DNA of 64,000 nt. It comes from Silene conica (taxonomy: Eukaryota; Streptophyta; Magnoliopsida; Caryophyllales; Caryophyllaceae). The DNA lies in assembly GCA_029255685.2 (NCBI GenBank), contig CM055316.2:67905237-67969236 (forward strand), given 5' to 3'. This document shows, in pieces, positions 42,027 through 53,219 of the stretch (the first letter of the stretch is position 1; each line of letters starts with the position of its first letter). The notes beneath the pieces are model-generated. The model searched no databases, was not told where the DNA came from, and was given only the letters and a program-made list of their open reading frames with translations. Position numbers and translations under genes: made by a program.

Positions 42027-43079
42027 GACCTGTCAAACAGGTTGAACGGGCGGGTTGCGGGTCGGGTAGATACGGGTTCGGGTAAAATACGGGTCGGGTG
42101 TATTTCGGGTCGGGTAGAATACGGGTCATGTCTATACGGGTTCCGGGTCGGGTTCGGGTAAAAATACGGGTCAATCAACATCTTTTCCTCGCATTTTTTA
42201 AAACTTCTTTTATATCGTAATTCCTACCCTTTATACGTTTTCTATCCTTGCTCGTCTTAGTCAACTTAATTGTCACCATTTTTGCCCTCACCACCAATAT
42301 CACCATCGTTATCATCATCATCACCCTTACTAACTCGCTAAGTACGATAGTGAGACTCAAATAAGATAACTATGATGACATGACATGTGATCTGAGGTGA
42401 TGAGGTGGAAGTGCTAACGTGAAGTGCGGTTCAGTTCGACGTAATACGGTGAAAGTGACGGTATGACACATATTTTGAGGTGATGATGTGGCATGTGGTC
42501 CTCGGCAATTATGTGGAAGGAGGTGTAAGTAACCGTGTGACACACATTTCGATGTAATGATGTGACATGTGGTCGGTCAAAATAATGAGGTGACTGTGCT
42601 AACGTGGAATGTAACTTGGCGTACTACACTAAAAGTGACGAAGTGACACACACTTCGATGTGATGACATGGCATGTGGTTCGAGGTGATGAGTTGGTGCT
42701 GCTGACGTGGAATGCAATTCGACGTACTACGGTGATAGTGACGACGCACTTTGAGGTGATGACGTGGCATGTTGTTTGAGGTGATGACGTGGCATGTTGG
42801 TTGAGGTGATGAAGTGACATACCGCATATATATATATATACATATTTCTTCTAAAAAATTTATAAGTCATCAATACTTATGACATTGTATATTTTAAAAA
42901 TAATATATTGTCTTGACCCAACGGTCAACCCGCTGCGGGTCGGGTTTTGACCCGCTATTTACGGGTCAAAACGGGTTCGGGTGTCTTTCGGGTTCGGGTT
43001 GAAAAAACCGGGTCATTTACGGGTTATTTACGGGTCGGATTACGGTCGGTTTTCGGGTCGGGTCAGATTTTGACAGGTC
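42027..43079. mobile_element. Non-autonomous element with CGGGT arrays and GACCTGTCAAA ends
   Basis: The left end GACCTGTCAAA is inverted at the right as TTTTGACAGGTC. Both arms (about 42045-42170 and 42925-43065) are built of CGGGTCGGGT/ACGGGTTCGGGT units, which is the subterminal-array layout of hAT-like non-autonomous elements. No clean target duplication was found. The interior holds an unrelated tandem repeat (42361-42825). There is no transposase. Confidence 0.72.
42361..42825. repeat. Degenerate tandem repeat inside the CGGGT-array element
   Basis: Repeating blocks contain GACACACATTTCGATGTAAT / GATGACATGGCATGTGGT-like sequence followed by a 'GTGCTAACGTGGAATG' type segment, at intervals of very roughly 60-120 bases (near 42370, 42470, 42545, 42645, 42750 and 42780). 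The apparent open frames on the minus strand (42624-42827) are translations of this repeat, not genes. An (AT)n run follows at about 42827. Confidence 0.75.
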
Positions 43080-43690
43080 TTATTCACACGTTAATTATTT
43101 AAACTACGGAGTACCAAACTACATTCCCAAAATTAAGTCAATGGTCAAAATCGACGCGCATGTTTATGAGAAACCCCCGTTTATTGATTGACCATCTTCA
43201 TGATTGAAGAGTATACAAAACTATGGACTGCGGAGTGGAAGTCTTATCGAGTACACACGTCTTGCTAGTAGTACATTTTTTAAGAGATATATTTCGATTT
43301 ACATGAAAAGTAATAAAAATATACACCTCATTTTTTCACGTCGTGATGAGATTTAGTCTTTACTGAAGTTGGGAGTTGAGACGACGTTAATTTTTTAATT
43401 ATCGACTTAGGTTTGTAAATGAAATTTCACTTCACCATCTGGCACAAACCTAGAGACTAGAGTGTTATCTAAAGTGGTCTTAATTTACCAAATACAGACT
43501 TTAAATCGGTTGATGAAGTGATATGCGGTATAGTCTATTTTTTCATTGAATATAATTATGTTTTACATTCCAATTAGATTCATTTCTAATTATGTTTTAC
43601 ATTCCAATTACATAATTTACCTTTTTATTTCCAAATAAATCTACAATTATCCAATGAAGCCCAAATTTAATCTGATCACTGCAAAGTAAT
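43080..43690. other. Spacer, nothing recognised
   Basis: AT-rich DNA. A TAATTATGTTTTACATTCCA unit is tandemly duplicated near 43552-43610. No coding sequence was identified. Confidence 0.4.
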
Positions 43691-43699
43691 GAACTTTCA

Positions 43700-45492
43700 T
43701 TTTTTTTTTGAGAAATGAAGAAGATCCCTACTCTCAACTTTTATACTTATTGACTACAACTCCCTCTCTCTCTCTAAAATCCTCTAAAACTAAAAACCCA
43801 AACTCAACCTTTTGAGTCACCGCCGCCACAACTCACACTCATTCCTCTCGTCTAATTCCACCCTATCGCCGGAGATGGGGTCATCCCTTGGTCCATCTCC
43901 GGCGGCCTTTCCCAGTTCCCGTTACGATCTTTGATCGTCTTCCTCCTTTGTATTCGCCGGCAGTCGGTCTTTTCGTTCTCCGGGGCAGGTTTGGTGTGTC
44001 TATGGGTGGTTTCCCTTGGTGGTTCACCGGTGCCTTAAAAACTGGTGGAATTTTATCGTCGAAGTCCTTCATTACCTTAGCTACGGAAAATCGGTGTTGT
44101 TTTCACTGATCTCGTTAGCAATGTCTTTGTCCGTATTTATCTCCTTATTTCAGTACCAATAACATTTACATGCAAAGTTTTCTCTTGGGTCTTGGTTCAC
44201 TGTCGGTCCCGCCCTTCCGTTTCCTTGTCCTGTCGCTGCCTTTTTGTCCGCGCCCCAGGGGTGATCCCCCCATTTCCCCCACTCCTGGAATGGCGGCCTG
44301 GTCGTTTGTCCTAGTTGTGTCGATGAGCTTAGCTCATCTCTTTTCGGTGCATTTTAAGGGAGTGTTTAGGGTCTGTTTGGTGATCCCCTTTTCCCCCCAC
44401 CTTTTAGTCCCTTTCCCCTTCCCTTTTGAGTCCGTCTGTGTCTGTTTTTCTTTAGCTTTTTTATTGGTTTGGTGGTGGTCCTGGGAGGTGTCGGTTTGGT
44501 GAAACGGGTTTCGTTGGAGTGTCTATGACCCTTTGTTTGTGTGGTTTTGGTGCCTGTCTTGGTGTCATGGTATCTGTCCTGTGTGTTGTCGTAGGTTTAT
44601 CTATGTCGGTGCTGTTGTAGGATCTTGTATGGGTTTCTTTGTGGTCATTGTTGGTGTTTCGGCTTTGGTGGGTTGGTGGGTTGTTATGTTGGTCTGCCCT
44701 GTGTTGACTTTTCTGTGGTCTCGACTGAAGCGAGTCTTTTTGGAGGTTGGGTTCTGTGTGGGAGGTCTGGGTTGGTCTTAGATGGTTTGGATGAGGTGTC
44801 GGTTGAATGGCTTCGGTGGTTTTGCCTTGTTATTTATGTCTTTGCTTATTATAGTGTTGATGGTGTTAATAAAAATCTCACTCGGATTAAGGGTGACTTG
44901 TCCCTTAATTGTTAGTGTGGTTAGTAGTGTCGTTTCTAGCTTCCAGCCTAAGGCTATGGCTCTTTTGCATTCGGTTTTGAGCAGGGGTGTCCTGTCCCCT
45001 TGGGTTAGTGCTCGTGTTGGATTTGGCGCGCAGGATTTCTTCGTCTGTTGGTCTTACAATCAAAGAGTCTGATTCCTAAGATGTAGGAGTTTTTTCTCCG
45101 CCAGTGGCAGACTTCGTCGTCTTGCTTACTACTTTGTCTTTCAACGCTCTTTTCGCAAGAACGTAAGTGCATCTTGTTTCTGTCACTATGAGATTCGTAT
45201 GTATCGACAAAAGTGGGAGGTTTGTCGTGCTTATGAAGATCGTCCTATGGCCCGTGGCTTTTTCGACTGCATCTACCATCATGCCCTTGGTTCTCATCTG
45301 GAAGTAGTTAAATTTACTAATGTTTATTGTATTTTTAGTTTAGACTTGGTAGCACTTCTTCTAACAGTCTATTTTCTTGGACTACTTAGTCGAATAGTTT
45401 ATCTTGTAACCTCTGATAATAGATCAGCATATGCTATTGCTAAAGCGATATCATAAACTGATCATAATCACCTGTCAAAAAAAAAAAAAATT
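43700..45492 (+). other. GT-rich block with 5'-UTR-like start and poly-A tail (retroelement or gene fragment)
   Basis: It begins with a CTCTCTCTCTCTAAAATCCT leader and a GCCGGAGATGGGG context, as in plant mRNAs or LINE 5' ends. It then runs for 1.6 kb as GC/GT-rich DNA with many overlapping frames of 70-110 codons and ends in a 14-A run at 45478-45491. The contrast with flanking AT-rich DNA and the poly-A end suggest a retrotransposed or non-autonomous LINE-like unit. I recognise no protein domain, and no target duplication was clear. Confidence 0.4.
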
Positions 45493-45592
45493 TTTTTACT
45501 TATTAAAAAATGTTATAAATAATTAGAGAAATTCAGAGAACGATCCCGTCCTGGCTCTACTAAAGATCTACTTACAGCATTACTCCGTATTA

Positions 45593-45915
45593 GAGCAACT
45601 CCAATGGCAAACTACAAAGTTTTGTAGCTTGCTTTGCCACATCGTCTTTTGAAGCAACAAAGGTTCTAAATTACAACGTCCTCCAGTGGTAAACTACAAC
45701 AAGTGTAGCTTAAAAGACCCACATAATAAATAAAATACCATAATATAATTTATTTTATTATTTCTTAATTATTAATTTATTTCAAGCATGTAGCTTGACA
45801 AAGCTACACATGCTTACAAGCAGGGACGTAATTTGATGCTCTAATGGTGAGCATACCGCTAGAATATTTATAATAATTGCAAGCAGGTCCCTAAATGCAA
45901 CCATTGGAGTTGCTC
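45593..45915. mobile_element. Tourist/PIF-Harbinger-like MITE with TTA target duplication
   Basis: The 15-bp ends are perfect inverted repeats: GAGCAACTCCAATGG at the left and CCATTGGAGTTGCTC at the right. TTA flanks both sides (45590-45592 and 45916-45918), the 3-bp duplication typical of PIF/Harbinger. It is 323 bp and non-coding. Confidence 0.9.
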
Positions 45916-46257
45916 TTACTGTATATAAAATAGATTGTAAAATAAGTACTTAGTCTATACTCCGTATTTTTTAAATGTGAGACCAGCATGTTTATTGTAT
46001 GCATAGATGATTGAATCATAAATTCATTATCTATGACATCGAAGTAGTGACTCACAAAGTCACAAACTCACAATTAGTGGTTTTATAAAAAACCAAGAAA
46101 AATATTCGTACAGTTGGATTACCAATCTTATCTACACTGTCTTTGCATGTGTGGAGCGTGGGCCTCTTCATTAACCCATGCCTAAATTAATGCTTATTCT
46201 TCTCATCTCCTCCTCCTCTTCTTCTTCTTGCACAACATATTTTAGTCTAAAATAATA

Positions 46258-46499
46258 CTTCCTCCATTTATAAGTGTTCTTCCCATTTTATTTTGCACTT
46301 GGATTAAGGCAAACTAATAAAGAAATGATAAAGTAATGAAAAAAAGGTAATAAGTGGGGTTAGTAATGAAAAGAGGGTATTTTTTGTAATAAAAAATGAT
46401 AAAGTTGTAATTTGGTTGTCTAAAATAGAAAAGAATGGGAAGAAAATAGGTAATTTGCCAAATAAGGGAAATGGGAAGAAAATAAGAAAATGGAGGAAG
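46258..46499. mobile_element. Stowaway-like MITE
   Basis: The ends CTTCCTCCATTT and AAATGGAGGAAG are perfect inverted repeats, and inner arms such as TTCTTCCCATTTT are also inverted. TA duplications lie at 46256-46257 and 46500-46501. It is 242 bp and strongly palindromic; the open frames inside are not genes. Confidence 0.88.
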
Positions 46500-46766
46500 T
46501 AACACACAATTTTATAATTATTTTACAATTAAATTTTAGTCTAAAACAATAATATAGAATTTTATACTACTAATTATTTTACAATTGCATGTGACTATTA
46601 TTAAAAAAAATTCTAAACTACTCCCTCCATTCATCTATTCATTTTCCGTCAATTCAACTCCACATTACACTTTTCCTTATTTGGTTGTACTTTTAATACT
46701 ATAATACTATCGTTCTTCTATTAAGGCTCACTCCTTACACACAAATTACACACACAAATTCTCATT

Positions 46767-46955
46767 GAAGACAGACCAATTCCGTCTCCTCAAGAAGACG
46801 GGCCAAAATGTCACCATTTAAGGACAAATGTGACCATGTGAAAAAAAATAACCTGTTAACTTAAAAATTTATACTGGTTACATTTGACGTTACAATGGTA
46901 ACATTTGGTCCGCCTTCTTGAGGAGACGTATAGATACCGTCTTCAGCAAAACTTG
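46767..46955. mobile_element. Foldback MITE with TGAAGACAG..CCGTCTTCA-type ends
   Basis: The left arm TGAAGACAGACCAATTCCGT then CTCCTCAAGAAGACGG pairs with the right arm CCGCCTTCTTGAGGAGACG then CCGTCTTCAGC. The ATTTGGTC/GCCAAAATGT..ACATTTG inner arms are also inverted. It is non-coding and the exact ends are uncertain. Confidence 0.7.
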
Positions 46956-47366
46956 TTCTTACACAAAATACTAGTAACACTTTTTATCTATTTGTTGTAC
47001 TTTTAATATTATATTAAAAATTTCTTAATATTTGTGCAAAAAACATATGTGAAGTGTCCATCTAAAACAAGAATTGTCTTATTTATTTTCATTGAAGCAA
47101 TTTAGCATTCAATTTATTTATAAAAAAATGTGAAAAAAACATTATATATAACATTTGATTCAAATCAAATTATCAATTACTCCCTCATAATGTAAGTGTT
47201 GGTTTCCATTTTTAACACCAGAATTAAGAAAATGAATTTGAACAACACATAATACCTTCTCTCACATGAAATTGATTTTTGACCACAAAAAACTTACCGA
47301 AAAAATAAACGAGGAACCAACAACCAACTAGCAAAAAACTGAAAAGGATCGGATAAGCAAGACTTA
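46956..47366. other. AT-rich spacer
   Basis: No gene or clear repeat is seen. It ends in CTTA next to the following MITE. Confidence 0.4.
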
Positions 47367-47588
47367 GGCCATGTTCTTTCTGGTTTAATTTCAACTCTTT
47401 TCAATTTTGATTGGTTGTATTCCGTTAAGTTTTATTTACGTTCAATCAATTATGTTCAGTTAATCTCTTCACAAAATTAACTTTTAATTCAACTAAATTC
47501 AGTTCATCCCAGTTCCACTCAATTTAGTTCAATTAAGCTATACTCCAATTAACTCAATTCAGCTCGTTTTAGTCGAAAAGAACAGGGC
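47367..47588. mobile_element. MITE with GGCCATGTTCTTT-type ends
   Basis: The left end GGCCATGTTCTTTC and right end GAAAAGAACAGGGC are inverted repeats with one or two mismatches. TTA/TTAA sequence lies at both borders, consistent with a 3-bp target duplication. The interior is full of TTCAATT/AATTGAA-like motifs. Confidence 0.72.
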
Positions 47589-47692
47589 ATTAAACTAGAA
47601 GGAAGTAGAATATTAATTTGCATGAGAAAATTATAGCATAGGAAATAATCATGTTATACATGGGAGGAGATTCATCATCTATCTATAATCTA

Positions 47693-47768
47693 TCTATAAA
47701 TATAATAAAAAGACAAACTAAAGCATAGCATCTATAAATATAATAAAAAGACAAACTAAAGCATAGCA
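47693..47768. repeat. Perfect tandem duplication of a 38-bp unit
   Basis: 47693-47730 and 47731-47768 are identical copies of a unit starting TCTATAAATATAATAAAAAG. A diverged third copy occurs at about 48288, at the start of the second long repeat unit. It marks the left end of the candidate Helitron. Confidence 0.9.
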
Positions 47769-48870
47769 TTTCACCATTCAACTATTTAAGAGTAAATTAT
47801 GAAGCCACATCATCATTTCATATCTTGAAAAGAAAAAGGAAAACAAAAATGAATTTGTAAACATTAAATGCAAATAAATAGCCTAATAAACATTAGACAA
47901 TACTTATTTTTAAAATAAATTATAAACAATAATAAAATAATTAAAGTACATACTAATTTAAATTTTTATGTTTATAGTTGGAATAAGATGAAAGAAAATA
48001 AAAATCACATCATTTTAACTTTACGTACTTAAAGAGAATTAATGATTTTTTGTAAACGTTAAATGCAAATTAATAATAACATAAATTAACATTTAACGTT
48101 GGGATATAAATAAAAAATAGTTCAAAATCAATATCCAGAGTAACTTCTAAAATTCGGTGTTAATTATTAGGATAAGTCAAATGAAAAATAAAAAATTGCA
48201 TTGCCCTAATTTTATTTTTTTATGTATGAAACTCCCACTTTTCATTATTAAAAACTTCCCCAATTTAATTAAATTGGATACATTTCTTATAAATAATAAA
48301 AAGACTAACTAAAGCATAACGTTTTACCATACAACCATTTAAGGGTATATGAACCCACATCATCATTGCATATTTTGAAAAGAAAAGGTAAACTAAAAAT
48401 GAATTTTTAAACATTAAATGTAAATAAATAGCGCAATAAACATTTTACCGTCTTAGCCTATTTATTCTTAAAATAAATTAAAAACAATAATAAAATAATT
48501 AAAGTACATACTAATTTAAATTTCTATTTTATTGTTGGAATAAGATGAAGGTATATAAAAATCACATCATTCTAATTTTACCTAGTTAATGAGAATTAAT
48601 GATTTTTTTGTAAACGTTAATTGCAAATTAATAATAACATAAATAGACATTTAACATTGACATATTAATTTTTGATGTAAATAAACAATAGTTCAAAATT
48701 AATATCCAGGCTAACTTTTGAAATCCGGTGTTAATTATTAGGATAAGTCAAACGAAAAATAAAAAATTGCATCGCCCTAGTTATATTATTTTTATATATA
48801 TAAAACTTCCACTTTTTATTATAAAATTTACAAATTTAATTAAATTGGATACATTTCTTATAATATATGA
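47731..48870. repeat. Two-unit tandem repeat of about 560 bp
   Basis: Unit 1 (about 47731-48287) and unit 2 (about 48288-48870) share the same block order: AATAATAAAAAGAC.AACTAA, CCACATCATCAT, AAACATTAAATG, ATCCAGGCTAACTT-like and AATTAAATTGGATACATTTC. They are clearly diverged but collinear. No coding potential is seen. Confidence 0.8.
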
Positions 48871-49677
48871 TATATCAAAGGTATTTTTTAAAAATATGTA
48901 CCTATCTTGCACCGCACATACTTGTGACTTATAACATATAGTGTAATAAAAAAAGTTTTCTAAATCAAATTATAATACAAAAAAAAAATGAAGTATTGCA
49001 AGGATATTTAAAAAAAAAGTGTATTGTGAAGAGAGAAAAGTAATTGAAAAGAAAAAAATATCTGGCAAAAAAATGCATTGTAGTGGAAGAAGAAAAAATA
49101 AGCAAAAAAAATAAAAGATCACACACATCTACTGCCCCATAAAAAAATAAAATATAAAAAATTAAAGAAAAAATAATGTAATGCCTATTCAATCACCGAC
49201 ACCCAAAAAAAAAAAATTTGTATCACCACACCCTTAACATCCTCATCCACTTGCACCTCTACCATCAACTTCGCCATCCATTTTCAGTTAAGCACTAACT
49301 TGGCAAGTGTCAAGTGTCAATACTCTCGCAGCTTACCACTAACCCGTCAATGATGAAAAAGAGCTATATAGTTTTTTATTTTACAATTTACACAATAAAT
49401 TTGTATGATGTTCAATTAAATAGTGCAATTTACCTTGATATATCAAGATCTACTATATATTTATAACAACGTTCATTTGAGAAGGTATATTAAGGTATTT
49501 GGTGATTCTCAACATGGTATATACTATATAGATTGTTATACTTTACACTCCGTATACGAACTTTACAGCTAAGTAATGTGTCAACATCTTTCACTAAATT
49601 AAAGAAGTTTTATGTAAGTGTTAACTTACACAATTTACCTTAAAAACTCCCGTGATTTTCACGGGTAAAAAAACTAG

Positions 49678-50590
49678 TTATATATATTAAAGAATTATGT
49701 AAAATGGCTGACGTGGCGCAATGTGGTTTCAGAAAACCATTTTTCAAGCCCTCTCATTCACTCTCACAATTTCAATTTTTCTCGACCAATTAAAACTAGC
49801 CATGTCAGCAACCGTGATATTCCTAGGATGACGTTGCATAATCACGTAATATTTAATATTTATGGAATCTTCCATACACATGACATAATCACGTAATGTT
49901 CCTTTTTATTCAACGTAATCACGGAATCTTCGATCACGGAATATTTAGAAATAAACTACTTCCTCCATTCTTTTTATACCACCTCATTTCCCTTTTGGAC
50001 ACTATTCACAATCGAGTATTCAACATCAGTTTTCTCTCAATCCGTTCACGGAATATATTCATGTGGAATCTTTTTTGGATTGTCTTGATAAGAGAATTAA
50101 GAATATCAAACTTTTATAATTTTCAGTAGTATGTAGCCAAAGATATAATCAAAACAAAATGAATATCGGCAAACATATATAAAGAAATTGGGTGATATAA
50201 AAAGAATAGAGGAAGTATTAAATTGTGATCTAACTAAAATATACTTTAATAGTCTTATACTTTAATCACGTACTTTAATAACTGCAATATTACTTTAATA
50301 GCTGCAATATTATTTTAATACTTTAATAGTCTTCAATCACGTACTTTAATAGTCATAAGAATATTGAAAAGATTTTAATAACTATTAAAATTTAGAAATA
50401 TTTTGCAGAATTTTGAGGAAATATTTTGAGAAATATTTAACAGACTGATTAATATTTTGTATTGTTTGATATATTGCTTGAGAATATTTAGAAATAAAAT
50501 TTAGAAATATTTAACACACTGATTGTATATTTAACAAACCGATTATTATTTTGTATTGCTTGATGTATTGCTTGAGAATATTTAGAAATA
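49678..50590. other. AT-rich spacer with ACTTTAATAGT repeats
   Basis: At 50240-50360 the motif TACTTTAATAGTCTT/ CTGCAATATTACTTTAATA is repeated several times, and AATATTTAGAAATA-like units recur at 50390-50590. No gene. It precedes a Helitron helicase fragment and may belong to that element. Confidence 0.4.
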
Positions 50591-50793
50591 TTAACAAAAG
50601 TCAAGGGCAATCTCTATCCCGTGTTGGACTTTATCGATCTTCCTAGACCAGTATTCACCCATGACCAATTGTATGTTGCCTTATCTAAGGTTACAAGTAA
50701 GAAGAGTCTAAAAGTCCTTCTAGATGAAGACAAATGAGTGACTAATAAAACATCTAATGTTGTTTATAAGGAGATTTTCGATAAATTATAAAT
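50591..50793 (+). pseudogene. Helitron helicase C-terminal tail, second remnant
   Basis: The + strand reads NKSQGQSLSRVGLY, then a frameshift, then PRPVFTHDQLYVALSKVTSK, then KSLKVLL and NVVYKEIFDKL before a stop. It is collinear with the tail of the helicase at 28.8-29.3 kb, on the opposite strand and independently broken. It belongs to a separate decayed Helitron whose other parts are not recognisable here. Confidence 0.85.
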
Positions 50794-51002
50794 TTGTCTT
50801 AGATTTTCCTTATATGATACAATATTTTATTTTAATTTTTATTAGAACCTTTTTTTAAGTTAATTTATCTTTTATTTTAATTTATTTGTTCTTTCATTCT
50901 TCTAACTATTCGTCTTATAAATCTAACAATTTGATGCAACTAATATAACAAGTCATGTTCTTAGAGAGAAGATTCTCTCTCTAGAGAAATCGGTTACCAC
51001 CA

Positions 51003-52586
51003 TTGTTACCGATCATCTCTAGTTTCCATGGCTCGAGGCTGGGGTCTGCTAAAGTAAAGAAACATTCAGACTCCTCTTTGTTTTCTGATCATTCTGATAC
51101 TACTTTTTTTCCCGATCCTTCGACTATTGCTTCTACTTCTGGACTCCAATCACCGCAAAAGCAGTCTCCTGTAAGTTTCCATGATTTCTTAGATTCAGCT
51201 ATAGTTACTGGTTCAAAACTTCCTAAATCGTCTACTCTTCCTACTAAATCGTGTGTTGTTCAATCACCTAAGAGAATTTCCGCTTCTCCTTCGGTAATTG
51301 TTTCCCCTGTTTTATCGACTACTTCTGATTTAGCTGATAATCCTACTGGTAGCTTACCTAAATCTGTTCCTGCTCCATCAATTGCAATTCCAGTAGTTGA
51401 TAATGTTATCTCAACTAAACCTACAAAGAAATGGGCAGATGTGGTGAAATCAAAGAACAACGCTGGTATGAGTCTTTATTGTGATGAGCATAGTAAGTGT
51501 TCAGATGAAGTTGAGGTTGTTATTAAGGACATAGCTGATGAATTAAAGCTTTGGTAATTCACTCTGATGGGTAGATTGATCGGTTCTAAGCCATCAGCTA
51601 AGCAAGTTAATGAGTTTGTTACTAAATATTGGGGGCATATTGCTTCACCAAATGTTCAGTATTTCAAAAAAGGGTTGGTTTAGCTTCCGATTTGCTTCTG
51701 AAATTGAAATGCAAACTGTTCTTAAGGAAGGGCCGTGGAAAATGGGCTCTTACTCTCTTATTCTTAAGCAATGGTACCCTTCTTTTTCCTTTGAAATGGA
51801 TAAGATTTCTATTGTGCCTGTATGGGTTATTTTCCCGGATCTGGATCATTTTCTATGGTCTTCTACTGTGCTTAGTAAAATAGGGAAGCCCATGTTTGCT
51901 GATGTCCCAACTACACTTAAGTCGAAGCTCTCTTTTGCTAGAGTCATGATAGAGGTTGATGTTGCGTCGGATCTTCCTAATGAGTTGCATCTTGTTACCC
52001 CCTTTGAATCTGCTGCTCATAGAATAGATTATGAGTGGCTTCCTCATTACTGTTCAGGGTGTGGAAAGATGGGCCACCTTGTTCAATCTTGTAAAAAACT
52101 GAAACCAAAAAGTCTGAGCCTCAAAAATCAGATTCTTCTGCAGATGTTCCAAAAGACTCTTCCCCCTGCTTGTTAGGTGGTACCTCAACATCATTAGTTC
52201 CAGCTATTACTCCTACTTCCCAAATGTTGAGTCCAGAGTGTATATTGTCTGACTCTCTACCAGCAATAGGTTTAAAAACTGCTCCTATTGATGCTGAAAT
52301 GCATTCAAAATGCAGCAGGAAGGATCCCGTGCAGGCTCCTCAAATAGCCTTGAAGAGAGGTTCTGCATCTGGATCACCGAATGATACTATGGACATAGTT
52401 AACTTTGTTCCTTTCAAAAGTGATGAAGATGTTATTGCTCCAATTGATTTGAACGTCTCTGTTAGCTTCCCTTATCTACTGGGTGGTACCTCACCAATGC
52501 ACAACCATATCAATCCAAAACATCGGAATCTCGATTGTATCATGACTCATGACCTCATTAGCTTTGTATTAACTTCATCCTCTTAA
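51003..52586 (+). pseudogene. LINE ORF1-like protein (DUF4283 + CCHC zinc knuckle), frameshifted
   Basis: It starts after an AGAGAAAATTCTCTCT-like leader. Frame 51003-51557 encodes a Ser/Pro-rich head ending in KKWADVVKS. A frameshift follows near 51557, then 'GRLIGSKPSAKQVNEFVTKYW'-type sequence, and another shift near the A run at 51665. 51610-52176 carries the DUF4283 domain (WFSFRFASE, GPWKMG, VPVWVIFPDL) and a zinc knuckle CSGCGKMGHLVQSC (residues ~153-166). 52170-52586 is a further-shifted, low-complexity tail. Such proteins are ORF1 of plant L1-type LINEs and bind the element RNA. ORF2 is not seen before the gypsy element starts. Confidence 0.87.
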
Positions 52587-52648
52587 TTTTAGAAATACAA
52601 CTTCTTAAATAGGTTATATTTGGTGGATTCATACCAATTTTTCCCAAT

Positions 52649-53151
52649 ATACTTGCCCAAAAATCCTCATCGCAATGTTGGGCCCATAAGCAGTCTCAGA
52701 AGCAGCAGCCCACTACAGAAGCAGACCAGATGCAGGAAAAGAGTCGTTGGAGTAGGAGAATGTGTCAAAACCCTAAAGGGATATTCCCCTACATTCCCTC
52801 CTACAAACCAGGACCTGAACAGAATTGGTTATACGCAAATCCGCAGCTATAAAAGGAAAAGCTAGGGCATTATTTTTTCATTCAGTTCACACGTTGTAAA
52901 ACTTACTACTTACGCAAGCACTTGTACTCATACAAACAGCGAAATTACTTGATCATAGTGAAAACATTGGTGGGATTTCGTTCCCCCCGCGGTTGTTTCC
53001 CTCATTGGGTTTTTCCGCGTCACCAAAAACCTCTTGTGTCATTCTTTATTTCTTTTGTTCTCTATATTTGTTTATACATAAAATCTTTATATTGGTTGAC
53101 ATTTTGACCCGCATCACATAAACTTGACCCGGTAGGAATTTTACCAAAACA
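52649..53151 (+). repeat. Gypsy 5' LTR
   Basis: It is a direct repeat of 62353-62842 and ends ACCAAAACA before the PBS. The exact left border is unsure: the 3' LTR begins TGTTTAGCCC, while here the same position reads ATACTTGCCC. A TATAAAA box lies at 52848-52854. Confidence 0.92.
52848..52854 (+). promoter_or_regulatory. TATA box of the gypsy LTR
   Basis: TATAAAAGG follows CCGCAGC, and the same box is at 62552-62558 in the 3' LTR. It is likely the element's own promoter. Confidence 0.7.
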
Positions 53152-53154
53152 ATT

Positions 53155-53171
53155 TGGCGCCCACCGTGGGG
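53155..53171 (+). promoter_or_regulatory. Gypsy primer-binding site
   Basis: TGGCGCCCACCGTGGGG lies three bases after the LTR end. The TGGCGCC start, complementary to a tRNA CCA end, is usual for plant gypsy elements. I do not assign the tRNA species. Confidence 0.85.
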
Positions 53172-53219
53172 CATAGTGCGCATTCTAATATTTAAAATTA
53201 TTATCTCGTCACAACAAGC

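Larger units (their letters stand above)
47678..49677 (+). mobile_element. Candidate non-autonomous Helitron
   Basis: The 5' candidate is TCTATCTATAATC at 47678, preceded by A. The 3' candidate is the hairpin CCCGTGATTTTCACGGG then TAAAAAAA and CTAG (49674-49677), followed by T. Insertion between A and T with these termini is the Helitron rule. The interior has no RepHel sequence but holds a tandem duplication (47731-48870). The 3' end is strong; pairing it with this particular 5' end is an inference. Confidence 0.6.

Noticed and set aside
42624..42827. Overlapping minus-strand frames rich in SSPQT/CHVITS
   Set aside because: They are translations of the tandem repeat within the CGGGT-array element.
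50935..51000. Helitron 3' end (AGAGAGAAGATTCTCTCT then CTAG)
   Set aside because: A hairpin and CTAG occur, but the sequence reads as the CT-rich leader of the LINE ORF1 and the hairpin is not the CCCG-type seen at the true ends; ambiguous, so not called.
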